Assembly (NCBI GenBank): GCA_964612515.1
Contig: CAZTCX010000014.1
Coordinates: forward strand, 1 to 35,175
Reading direction: 5' to 3'
Length of the DNA stretch: 35,175 nt
DNA from: SABY01 sp964612515
GTDB taxonomy: Bacteria; Bacteroidota; Bacteroidia; Bacteroidales; 4484-276
The position numbers and the translations under genes were made by a program. This document shows, one piece after another, positions 24,911-31,984 of this stretch (the first letter of the stretch is position 1; each line of letters begins with the position of its first letter). Below the pieces are notes generated by a model, which was given only the letters and a program-made list of their open reading frames with translations, ran no database searches and was not told the origin of the DNA.

Positions 24911-26302
24911 CTAGAGATGAATCACTTCACCATAAGCTGCGGCTGCCGCTTCCATTATTGCTTCTGACATGGTGGGGTGCGGATGGATGGTATGGATGAC
25001 CTCCTCGCCGGTGGTCTCCAGTTTGCGGGCGATTATCACTTCGGCAATCATCTCCGTTACGTTGTCGCCGATCATGTGGGCGCCAAGCCATTCGCCATAT
25101 TTGGCATCGAAGATCACTTTTACAAAGCCTTCTTTGTTGCCTGCTGCGCTGGCCTTGCCGGAGGCGCTGAAAGGAAATTTCCCTACTTTGATGTCGATGC
25201 CAGCATCGCGCGCCTGTTTCTCGGTGATGCCTACCGAAGCCACTTCGGGGTTGGTGTAGGTACACGACGGAATGTTGCCATAGTCGATGGGGTGCACGTC
25301 GAGTCCGGCAATTTTTTCAACGCAGGTGATTCCTTCGTGCGAGGCTACGTGCGCCAGTGCCGGGCCGTGCACAATGTCGCCAATGGCATAGTAGCCTTCG
25401 ACGTTGGTACGGTAAAACTCATCAACTTTTATTTTGTTGGATTCTATTTCGATGCCGGTTTCTTCCAGCCCGATGCCTTCGAGGTTGGTAGCGATGCCCA
25501 CTGCCGAAAGCACGATGTCGGCTTCCACCACCTCTTCGCCTTTTTTAGTTTTGATCGTTACCTTGCATTTTTTGCCGGAGGTATCCACATTCGTAACTTC
25601 GGCAGAAGTCATCACTTTGATCCCGGCTTTTTTGAAAGAGCGGCCCAGTTGTTTGGAGACTTCTTCGTCTTCGAGCGGCACAATCTCCGGAAGGAACTCT
25701 ACCAACGTAACTTTGGTTCCCATCGAATTATAGAAAAATGCAAACTCCGATCCGATAGCACCCGAGCCTACCACCACCATCGATTCGGGCAGATTTTCGA
25801 GCGACATGGCTTTGCGATAGCCGATAATTTTTTTACCATCCTGCTTCAGTGCCGGCAGCTCCCGCGAGCGGGCGCCGGTGGCGATGATGATATGTTTGGC
25901 TTCGTAGGTGGTGGCCTCGTTTTTTTCGTTGGTCACTTCTACCTTTTTGCCCGGTTTTACTTTGCCGAAACCAGTGAGTACGTCTATTTTATTCTTTTTT
26001 AATAGAAAAGTCACACCATTGCTCATGCCGGCAGCCACATCACGGCTGCGTTTTACCACCCCGGGAAAGTCGGCTTTAGGCTCCCCTTCTATTTTCAACC
26101 CGTAGTCGGCTGCATGTTTCATGTAATTGAATACCTGCGCGCTCTTTAGCAGCGCTTTGGTAGGGATGCAGCCCCAGTTGAGGCATATCCCGCCCACAGA
26201 TTCTTTTTCTACCACGGCGGTTTTCATGCCCAGCTGAGCGGCTCTGATGGCAGCTACATAGCCGCCGGGGCCGCTGCCTATTACTATCAGATCATAATTC
26301 AT
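24911..26302 (-). CDS. lpdA: Dihydrolipoyl dehydrogenase (E3)
   Basis: A 463-residue FAD flavoprotein that reoxidises the dihydrolipoyl groups of 2-oxoacid dehydrogenase complexes or the glycine cleavage H protein, using NAD+. Residues 1-40 hold the FAD motif GSGPGGY; the redox disulfide is C40-LNWG-C45. The NAD-binding glycine motif VVGSGAIGSEFA follows near 175, the second FAD segment YYAIGDIV near 306, and the C-terminal interface domain ends in the catalytic H442 and E447 (HPHPTMSE). The length is standard and there is no lipoyl domain fused at the N terminus. It is not next to E1 or E2 genes, so it likely serves several complexes. A -7 element (24 nt upstream of the ATG) and a terminator indicate a single-gene transcript. 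Confidence 0.95.
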   Translation of the reverse strand: MNYDLIVIGSGPGGYVAAIRAAQLGMKTAVVEKESVGGICLNWGCIPTKALLKSAQVFNYMKHAADYGLKIEGEPKADFPGVVKRSRDVAAGMSNGVTFLLKKNKIDVLTGFGKVKPGKKVEVTNEKNEATTYEAKHIIIATGARSRELPALKQDGKKIIGYRKAMSLENLPESMVVVGSGAIGSEFAFFYNSMGTKVTLVEFLPEIVPLEDEEVSKQLGRSFKKAGIKVMTSAEVTNVDTSGKKCKVTIKTKKGEEVVEADIVLSAVGIATNLEGIGLEETGIEIESNKIKVDEFYRTNVEGYYAIGDIVHGPALAHVASHEGITCVEKIAGLDVHPIDYGNIPSCTYTNPEVASVGITEKQARDAGIDIKVGKFPFSASGKASAAGNKEGFVKVIFDAKYGEWLGAHMIGDNVTEMIAEVIIARKLETTGEEVIHTIHPHPTMSEAIMEAAAAAYGEVIHL

Positions 26303-26326
26303 AAGTTGTCAGTTTTTTAATTTCTG

Positions 26327-26334
26327 CAAATTTA
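26327..26334 (-). promoter_or_regulatory. Candidate -7 element for lpdA
   Basis: The minus strand reads TAAATTTG (TAnnTTTG), ending 24 nt before the ATG at 26302. The -33 region has no exact TTTG at the expected distance. Confidence 0.45.
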
Positions 26335-26455
26335 GACAAAAAAAGGGCGGCATCATTTTTTGGTTCTGAAAGCTCCGCTGTTAAATATTCTTAACCGGAA
26401 CGCGTGGCGCAGGACGCATGGTGCGTAGCGTAAAATGCACCAATTCCTAAATAAA

Positions 26456-27127
26456 TTATTCGGGGTGCGTGGGCCGTTGATAAACAGCAAAGAAATGAGG
26501 CACGGGAGGATTCTGGTCATCCTCATAAGCCAGGAAATGTATCTCGGTTAAACCAGCATGTTTGAATCCATCAATTTCATCCTGGTCTAATGCCAAAGGC
26601 CAAACATCCAAACCTTGATCTGACTCACGGCTTCGGCACGACACGAGCACTTCGCCACCATGTGAAGCAAGTTCTGCAATAGCCTTGAGGGCGTGCTTAC
26701 GCTCCGACCCCACTAATATTTGAATGGTGTTGCATTCGTAAATCAGATCGAACCCCCGCTCCCATTCTGCCGGGAGGTTCAACAAATCTGCAAGCCTATA
26801 ATCGACCCTGGTTTCAGGGTGCCGTTTCAAACACATGTCGATGGCCGATTGTGAAATATCAAAGGCTGTAACCTGATAACCATGCATTGCCAGGGCTTCA
26901 GCGTCATCACCCAGGCCACAACCAATTACGATAGCCTTTGCATTTTCTGGTTTTGGATTACCGTTTATCCAGCTCACTAAAAGAGGATTGGGTTTTAAAT
27001 CGGCCCAATAAACATTTCTGAAATCCCCATTAGCACCAGCATAAAACTCTTCAAACCATCCGTTGGGATCGCCAATTTCAGCGTATTTCTTAAACAATTG
27101 AAGCGTTTCGTTTCTGGAATATTTCAT
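26456..27127 (-). CDS. Class I SAM-dependent methyltransferase
   Basis: A 223-residue soluble Rossmann-fold methyltransferase. Motif I is AIVIGCGLGDDAEALA at ~65-80, followed by the acidic residue D90 ending the second strand (VTAFDIS), then RLADLLNLP and FDLIYECNTIQIL for motifs II-III. The N-terminal region, GWFEEFYAGANGDFRNVYWADL, resembles the thiopurine-methyltransferase-like group in layout. The substrate is unknown. ATG at 27127. GCGC-rich intergenic repeats flank it on both sides (26401-26440 and 27235-27285), so this single gene sits between repeat patches; that could mark an inserted gene, though its base composition does not look strongly different. No partner gene is adjacent. Confidence 0.85.
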   Translation of the reverse strand: MKYSRNETLQLFKKYAEIGDPNGWFEEFYAGANGDFRNVYWADLKPNPLLVSWINGNPKPENAKAIVIGCGLGDDAEALAMHGYQVTAFDISQSAIDMCLKRHPETRVDYRLADLLNLPAEWERGFDLIYECNTIQILVGSERKHALKAIAELASHGGEVLVSCRSRESDQGLDVWPLALDQDEIDGFKHAGLTEIHFLAYEDDQNPPVPHFFAVYQRPTHPE

Positions 27128-27142
27128 ATACTTATTTTTATG

Positions 27143-27285
27143 TGGTTGAACTCGCCGAAACCCGATAGCTGAGCTTGTCCTCTGACTCCCTGTCTGAAAG
27201 CCGGGGTTAGTAATCTTTGCACCCTTTTATTTGTGCCTTGCGCAATGCGCTTTTCGCCATGCGCCTCGCGCCATGCGCCAAACAA
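27143..27285. repeat. Short intergenic repeats: GCGCCATGCGCC type and GAGCTTGTC type
   Basis: GTTGAACTCGCCGAAACCCG and a following GAGCTTGTCCTCTGAC resemble the 14-bp tandem repeat at 24531. From ~27235, CTTGCGCAATGCGC, GCCATGCGCC and GCGCCATGCGCC follow each other, the same texture as at 24416-24442 and 26401-26440. No gene is seen in 27128-27290. Confidence 0.55.
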
Positions 27286-27290
27286 CTTCC

Positions 27291-29105
27291 TTACTTCTTC
27301 TCCTGTTCCGCCATGTATTGCGCATCCATCCTGATCATCTCCTCCGGCGTGCGGTTTTGTTCGGCGGCTTTTCGGATTACCGATTCAAGCCATTCGGGGG
27401 TGCTGCGTATCAGATTTTCGTAATAGCTTATCCGCTCTTGCAGCGGGTCCTGCTGATTCTGGTTGTAAAGATATTCCGCATCAATAGCAATCATCCGCTC
27501 CAGCGGCATACGATAAAAATTGGCTTTTTCGGTAACCTTTTGCAACCATTCGCTGTCGGTTTTAATCTGATCCATGAATTCATGAATCGTTTTATATTTA
27601 GCATAAATGGCAGGATGCTCATTTTGGAAAGTCCAAAGCGCATCGTCGCGGAGCTGCTCCTCATAGCTTAAATTGTTTTGTGTGGCTTTGTCCTTCACCG
27701 ACTGGCTCCAGGCTCCGTCGCCGCTGATGGTGCGTTCATAATATTGCAGGCCATTCCAGGTGAGATAAAGCTCCTGATTTTCCTTTAGAGCCTGAAAGTC
27801 GGCAGCCTGACGCAACACAGTGTGCAAGGGTAGATTTAAAGTTTTTGCATCTTTCACCAGATCATCAAACCAGGCAGCGTCAGTGCGAATGGCATCTTCC
27901 TGCTTTTCGATGAAATCACCGCTGTAGGAGGGTGTAAACATTGCGTAAAGCTGATCAACAAATCCCCAGTCGAACTTATACAAAAAGCGCTCAGTGATGC
28001 TCAGTAAAACGATCTCCTGGCTGAGCACCTCTTTTTCAATATCCAGATCACGTGTCCATTTTTCACCAAAATAAAAATCGGGATAAACCTTGGCATTGAA
28101 ATACCAAAAGGCCTGGTTGGCAAAAAGATGTTGCGGGATGCGGGTATTAAAAAGGTTCCAATAGTAGCTGTCGGCAACCGCCAGCACGCGAGGCCTTTCT
28201 TTATCGGGCTGATCATAAAAGGTAAAGTGTGGATAGGCCATCTGCGGATGGGGCAATTTGAAAAGGAGATTCAAAGTGCGTCCCACGTCGGTGTCACTGT
28301 CGGAGATGCTGTCGGTATGTGTGAATGTAACACTGTATTCGGGCATATCGATTCCGCGCGCCTGCTCCAAAAAGTGAATCAGCGTATCAGCAACAAAGGG
28401 CATGGTGCCTTCACTCCAATGGATTCCGTAAGGCGGATAAAGCGGCCAACGAGCGGTGTCGGCAGCAGCAACAAAAATTTTATTTAAATCTAAATAATTA
28501 ATACCCAACGAATCGGCCTTGGCGGCAATGTATTCGTAAATGGTCATTGAACGGCCTTGCCGCAGATAACGATCGGGAATGAATTGCGGCAGCACACGCG
28601 CTTTGCTTGGCTCGAGGATAAAGATAAAATCGATGTTGTAATTTTCGTGCAAATAATCCTGTACAAATTTCAACCGGTTGAGTTTTTCAGTAAGATAGGC
28701 AGCGCCCAGAAAGTCGCCCCCGGTATAGGCGCGGATGTAATCGTATTCATACAGCACATTGTCTTTTCCAATCACCACCCCTTCGGCTTTGGCTTTGTCG
28801 TATAGTGAGAAATCGATCTGGTTGTTGAGCCGGACGAAGAAATTGCGAAAGCCAATATGATCTTCAAGGTAACGGTCGAAGTTGCTTTGGAAAGTTCCGT
28901 CCATCCATTGGCTCCAGCCAAAAGACGGGCGTGGCTGTAAAATGAAGTCGCCATTGAGCGGTTCCGGCTTGAATATTTTAGTGCCATGCTGCACCAGCGG
29001 CAGCAGTAGCGAAACCATCAATAGCACAAAAAGTATTTGCTTCACCACCGTCTTTTGGGGTCGGTTAGTTTTGGGAAAGCTGCTATTTGGCAAAGATGAT
29101 TTCAA
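27291..29105 (-). CDS. AlgX/AlgJ-like SGNH O-acetylation protein with four C-terminal helical repeats
   Basis: A 604-residue membrane-anchored periplasmic protein. One transmembrane segment (~23-40) is followed by an AlgX/AlgJ-like SGNH domain (~70-390): EDHIGFRNFF at 81-90, IGKDNVLYE at 112-120, LEPSKARV near 164, GIHWSEG at 227-233 and the nucleophile-type ADSYYWN with S313. The usual Asp of the D-x-H-W motif is Gly227; H229 is kept. Such proteins transfer acetyl groups to exported polysaccharide, supplied by an MBOAT partner encoded immediately upstream. Residues 405-600 carry four ~54-residue repeats with Trp at 412, 466, 520 and 572, not part of the standard family. No ATG fits: TTG at 29105, 14 bp after the MBOAT stop, is the best start. 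Confidence 0.85.
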   Translation of the reverse strand: MKSSLPNSSFPKTNRPQKTVVKQILFVLLMVSLLLPLVQHGTKIFKPEPLNGDFILQPRPSFGWSQWMDGTFQSNFDRYLEDHIGFRNFFVRLNNQIDFSLYDKAKAEGVVIGKDNVLYEYDYIRAYTGGDFLGAAYLTEKLNRLKFVQDYLHENYNIDFIFILEPSKARVLPQFIPDRYLRQGRSMTIYEYIAAKADSLGINYLDLNKIFVAAADTARWPLYPPYGIHWSEGTMPFVADTLIHFLEQARGIDMPEYSVTFTHTDSISDSDTDVGRTLNLLFKLPHPQMAYPHFTFYDQPDKERPRVLAVADSYYWNLFNTRIPQHLFANQAFWYFNAKVYPDFYFGEKWTRDLDIEKEVLSQEIVLLSITERFLYKFDWGFVDQLYAMFTPSYSGDFIEKQEDAIRTDAAWFDDLVKDAKTLNLPLHTVLRQAADFQALKENQELYLTWNGLQYYERTISGDGAWSQSVKDKATQNNLSYEEQLRDDALWTFQNEHPAIYAKYKTIHEFMDQIKTDSEWLQKVTEKANFYRMPLERMIAIDAEYLYNQNQQDPLQERISYYENLIRSTPEWLESVIRKAAEQNRTPEEMIRMDAQYMAEQEKK

Positions 29106-29119
29106 AATATTTTTAAATA

Positions 29120-30544
29120 TTAAAACCTAAAATAAATAAACGGGTTGAATGACGAGGAGGTGATGGATGCGATGCACACCATCAGGAAAAGCAGCGCAGC
29201 AAATGTCATCAGCACCATCGGCACATTTTTCTTTTGTGTGGTGAGCAGGTTCATCCAACTTTTTTCGATGTGTGGGAGCGCCGCAATGAAAGCAAACAAT
29301 GCCCCGACAATCATCATAAAGATGAATTCATTGTCATAATTTGTGTTCGACTGCCGGCCATCGAAGGCAAACATACGACCGAGATAGGCAAATGCGTCAG
29401 CGAGTGAAGCAGCGCGGAAGAGCACCCAGCCGATGAGCGTGATAAAATAGGTGATGACAATGGCCGGCACTTTGCCCACAGTCTTGAGCACACGAAGCAG
29501 AAACATTCGATCAGCCACCAAAAACAGTCCGTGAAAGGCGCCCCACACCACAAAATTCCAGGCAGCGCCATGCCACAAACCGGAAATGAGAAACACTACC
29601 CAAAGGTTGAAATACATGCGCACTGCAGATACCCTGCTGCCGCCCAGAGGGATGTAGAGATAATCGCGCATCCAGCGGCCCAGCGTAATATGCCACCGCC
29701 GCCAAAATTCGGTGATGCTTTGCGAGATATAGGGATTGTTGAAATTTTCCGGAAACTTAAAACCAATCATCCTCCCAATACCAATGGCCATATCAGAATA
29801 GCCCGAGAAGTCGTAATAAATCTGGAAAGAATACGCTACAACGCCAATCCAGGCCGTGGCAGTAGAAAGGCTTGCGTGGGGCATGGCAAAGATGGCGTCC
29901 ACCTGTTCGCCCAGCACATTTGCGATAAGCACTTTCTTGGCCAGCCCCACCACAAAACGGAAGAAGCCAAGCAGGCGGTCATCAACGCGTTCAAAGGCAC
30001 GCCGCTCTTCGATCTGATCGGCAATTTCGTGAAAACGCACGATAGGCCCGGCGATGAGCTGCGGAAACATCAGGATGTACATGGCGTAATCCCAACTGCG
30101 GCGCAGCGGCGCATGCACTCCGCGGTAAACATCCACCGAATAGGTGAGCTTTTGAAAAGTGAAAAACGAGATGCCGATGGGCAGCGCGATGGCAGCCCAA
30201 CTCGCCGGCTGCATGTGCAACGCCGAAAGCAACACATTGAAATTTTCGATGAGGAAATTGGCGTATTTAAAATAGGCCAACATGCCGATATTGAGCACCA
30301 CCGAGAGTGCAAGCAAAATCCTCCGTGCCTTGCGCAGCGTGGATTTGTGCATCCAATCCACCAGATAAAAATCGATGAGCAAACTGGCAAGCACTATAAA
30401 AATGAAGTCGGGAGCGCCCCATGCATAAAACACAATGCTGGCAAGCAGCGTGAAGATATTTTTGAACCGGACAGGCAGCACATAATAAACCACCAGAAAG
30501 AGAGGCAGAAAATAAAGGATGAATAAGCTGCTGCTAAAGACCAT
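29120..30544 (-). CDS. MBOAT O-acyltransferase, AlgI/DltB-like
   Basis: A 474-residue polytopic inner-membrane protein with about eleven hydrophobic segments. It belongs to the AlgI/DltB branch of MBOAT enzymes, which pass acetyl groups across the membrane for polysaccharide (or teichoic acid) modification. Family motifs: LIAGPIVRFHEI at 163-174, FPENFNNPYISQSITEFWRRWH at 264-285 with H285, DYLYIPLGG near 294-302, and WHGAAWNFVVWG with the probable catalytic H325. The gene downstream is the AlgX-like acetyltransferase, only 14 bp away, which makes a two-component O-acetylation unit. The target polymer is not identifiable; no alginate or cellulose synthase is nearby. ATG at 30544; a -7-like element lies 19 nt upstream. 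Confidence 0.93.
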   Translation of the reverse strand: MVFSSSLFILYFLPLFLVVYYVLPVRFKNIFTLLASIVFYAWGAPDFIFIVLASLLIDFYLVDWMHKSTLRKARRILLALSVVLNIGMLAYFKYANFLIENFNVLLSALHMQPASWAAIALPIGISFFTFQKLTYSVDVYRGVHAPLRRSWDYAMYILMFPQLIAGPIVRFHEIADQIEERRAFERVDDRLLGFFRFVVGLAKKVLIANVLGEQVDAIFAMPHASLSTATAWIGVVAYSFQIYYDFSGYSDMAIGIGRMIGFKFPENFNNPYISQSITEFWRRWHITLGRWMRDYLYIPLGGSRVSAVRMYFNLWVVFLISGLWHGAAWNFVVWGAFHGLFLVADRMFLLRVLKTVGKVPAIVITYFITLIGWVLFRAASLADAFAYLGRMFAFDGRQSNTNYDNEFIFMMIVGALFAFIAALPHIEKSWMNLLTTQKKNVPMVLMTFAALLFLMVCIASITSSSFNPFIYFRF

Positions 30545-30563
30545 CGATAACTTTTTGAGGCCG

Positions 30564-30571
30564 CAAAAGTA
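30564..30571 (-). promoter_or_regulatory. Candidate -7 element for the O-acetylation operon
   Basis: The minus strand reads TACTTTTG (TAnnTTTG), ending 19 nt before the ATG at 30544. The -33 region is not convincing. Confidence 0.35.
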
Positions 30572-30678
30572 ATGATTGTTCCTTAGCGGAAAAGGGCTTT
30601 GTCAATAGGGAAATCTGATGGGGGTTTTCGATTAAATCTAAAATATGATATTCCAGTTAAAAGATGTAAAAGCTTTTG

Positions 30679-30732
30679 TTACATAAATTCTGCAATGATT
30701 ATTACACAAATTGTGTAACACAAATTATGTAA
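30679..30732. promoter_or_regulatory. Three operator-like 17-bp palindromes
   Basis: A perfect odd-centred palindrome, TTACACAA-A-TTGTGTAA, lies at 30702-30718. A 15/17 match lies at 30716-30732 (overlapping by three bases) and a 14/17 match at 30679-30695. The outermost half-sites TTACATAA (30679-30686) and TTATGTAA (30725-30732) are also exact complements. They are ~135-190 bp upstream of the MBOAT start and outside the repeat array. A dimeric regulator site is inferred; the protein is not identifiable. Confidence 0.4.
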
Positions 30733-30821
30733 TTTTTAATTTGGGATTGCATTCGCTTATCAATCGTAAAGACTTTCAAATTGGGCGTCTCTACAATTCA
30801 TCCCCGCACGTTTTGTTTTTT

Positions 30822-31753
30822 GATGTCGCCCCGTTGGGGCTTTATCTGAATGGGGCATATTTTATTCCCGGGGCTTTGCCCAGGGCTGATGATAGCACCC
30901 CGTTGGGGCTGAAGTTCGATATTTAAAATTTCCTGAGTTTGCTTACGTAAAAATGCCCGAGTTGGAACGTCTCTAAGATTCAGACCCACATGTTAAGTTT
31001 TTGATATCGCTCCGCTGGAACCCGGAATTGACTTATGAGCGTCCGAAGGACCTCGAAACGTCCAATGATGTCGCCCCCGTTGGGGCTGAACTTCGATATT
31101 TAAAATTTCCTGAATTTGCTTACGTAAAGATGCCCGAGTTGGACGTCTCTAAGGTTCAGACCCACAGGTTAAGTTTTAGATATCGCTCCGTTGGAACCAT
31201 GAATTGACTTTCGAGCGTCCGAAGGACCTCGAAACGTCCATGATGTCGCCCCCGTTGGGGCTTTGGCTGTATGGGGCATATTTTATTCCCGGGGCTTTGC
31301 CCAGGGCTGATGATAGCGCCCCGTTGGGGCTGAAGTTCGATATTTAAAATTTCCTGAGTTTGCTTACGTAAAAATGCCCGAGTTGGAACGTCTCTAAGAT
31401 TCAGACCCACATGTTAAGTTTTTGATATCGCTCCGCTGGAACCCGGAATTGACTTATGAGCGTCCGAAGGACCTCGAAACGTCCAATGATGTCGCCCCCG
31501 TTGGGGCTGAACTTCGATATTTAAAATTTCCTGAATTTGCTTACGTAAAGATGCCCGAGTTGGACGTCTCTAAGGTTCAGACCCACAGGTTAAGTTTTAG
31601 ATATCGCTCCGTTGGAACCATGAATTGACTTTCGAGCGTCCGAAGGACCTCGAAACGTCCATGATGTCGCCCCCGTTGGGGCTTTGGCTGTATGGGGCAT
31701 ATTTTATTCCCGGGGCTTTGCCCAGGGCTAATGACAGCGCCCCGTTGGGGCTG
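30822..31753. repeat. Higher-order CCCCGTTGGGG repeat array, period ~421 bp
   Basis: The array reads R-B-A-A'-B-A-A'-B. R and the ends of each block carry a GCCCC(C)GTTGGGGC hairpin preceded by GATGTC. B is ~68 bp (30843, 31263 and 31684). A (177 bp, from 30911 and 31331) and A' (176 bp, from 31088 and 31508) are diverged copies of each other. The block repeats at 421 bp; the two A-A' blocks look identical by eye, while the three B copies differ at a few positions. Short open frames inside (for example 31001-31207 and its duplicate 31422-31628) start with TTG, follow the duplication, and are not supported as genes. The remaining non-coding parts, 30733-30821 and 31754-31984, show nothing further. 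Confidence 0.85.
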
Positions 31754-31984
31754 AAAACAGATTATTGTAATTTAGAAATCACTTTTTGATCAAAATTAAG
31801 ATTTGGAAGGTTGCTGCCCACAATTACGCCTCTCACTGCTTCGCCTCTCCCCCACCCAACTATTTTTTCTATCATTGCAATATTTATTTTGAATGGCTTG
31901 TTATGAAACTATTAACACTTATGCCTGTTCGGTACTGAACAGCTTTCCAATTAGAAACTTTTTATTAAAATATTCCTGCAAGGA

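Noticed and set aside
24977..26002. Long open frame (341 codons) on the strand opposite lpdA
   Set aside because: lpdA is unmistakable on the minus strand; the opposite frame is rich in Phe/Gly/Asp/Val with no family pattern, as expected for a codon shadow.
29531..30526. 331-codon open frame opposite the MBOAT gene
   Set aside because: It overlaps a complete MBOAT gene with intact motifs; its composition (many Lys/His/Gln) is typical of an antisense shadow.
31001..31628. Two identical 68-codon reading frames on the plus strand of the array (31001-31207, 31422-31628), and related minus-strand frames at 30798-30989 and 31156-31410
   Set aside because: They start at TTG, follow the tandem duplication exactly, run through the palindromes, and resemble no protein family; they are by-products of the repeats.
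30822..31753. Possible CRISPR array
   Set aside because: The unit is ~421 bp with nested sub-blocks and no unique spacers; the 14-bp repeats at 24531 are directly adjacent without spacers. No cas genes are seen.
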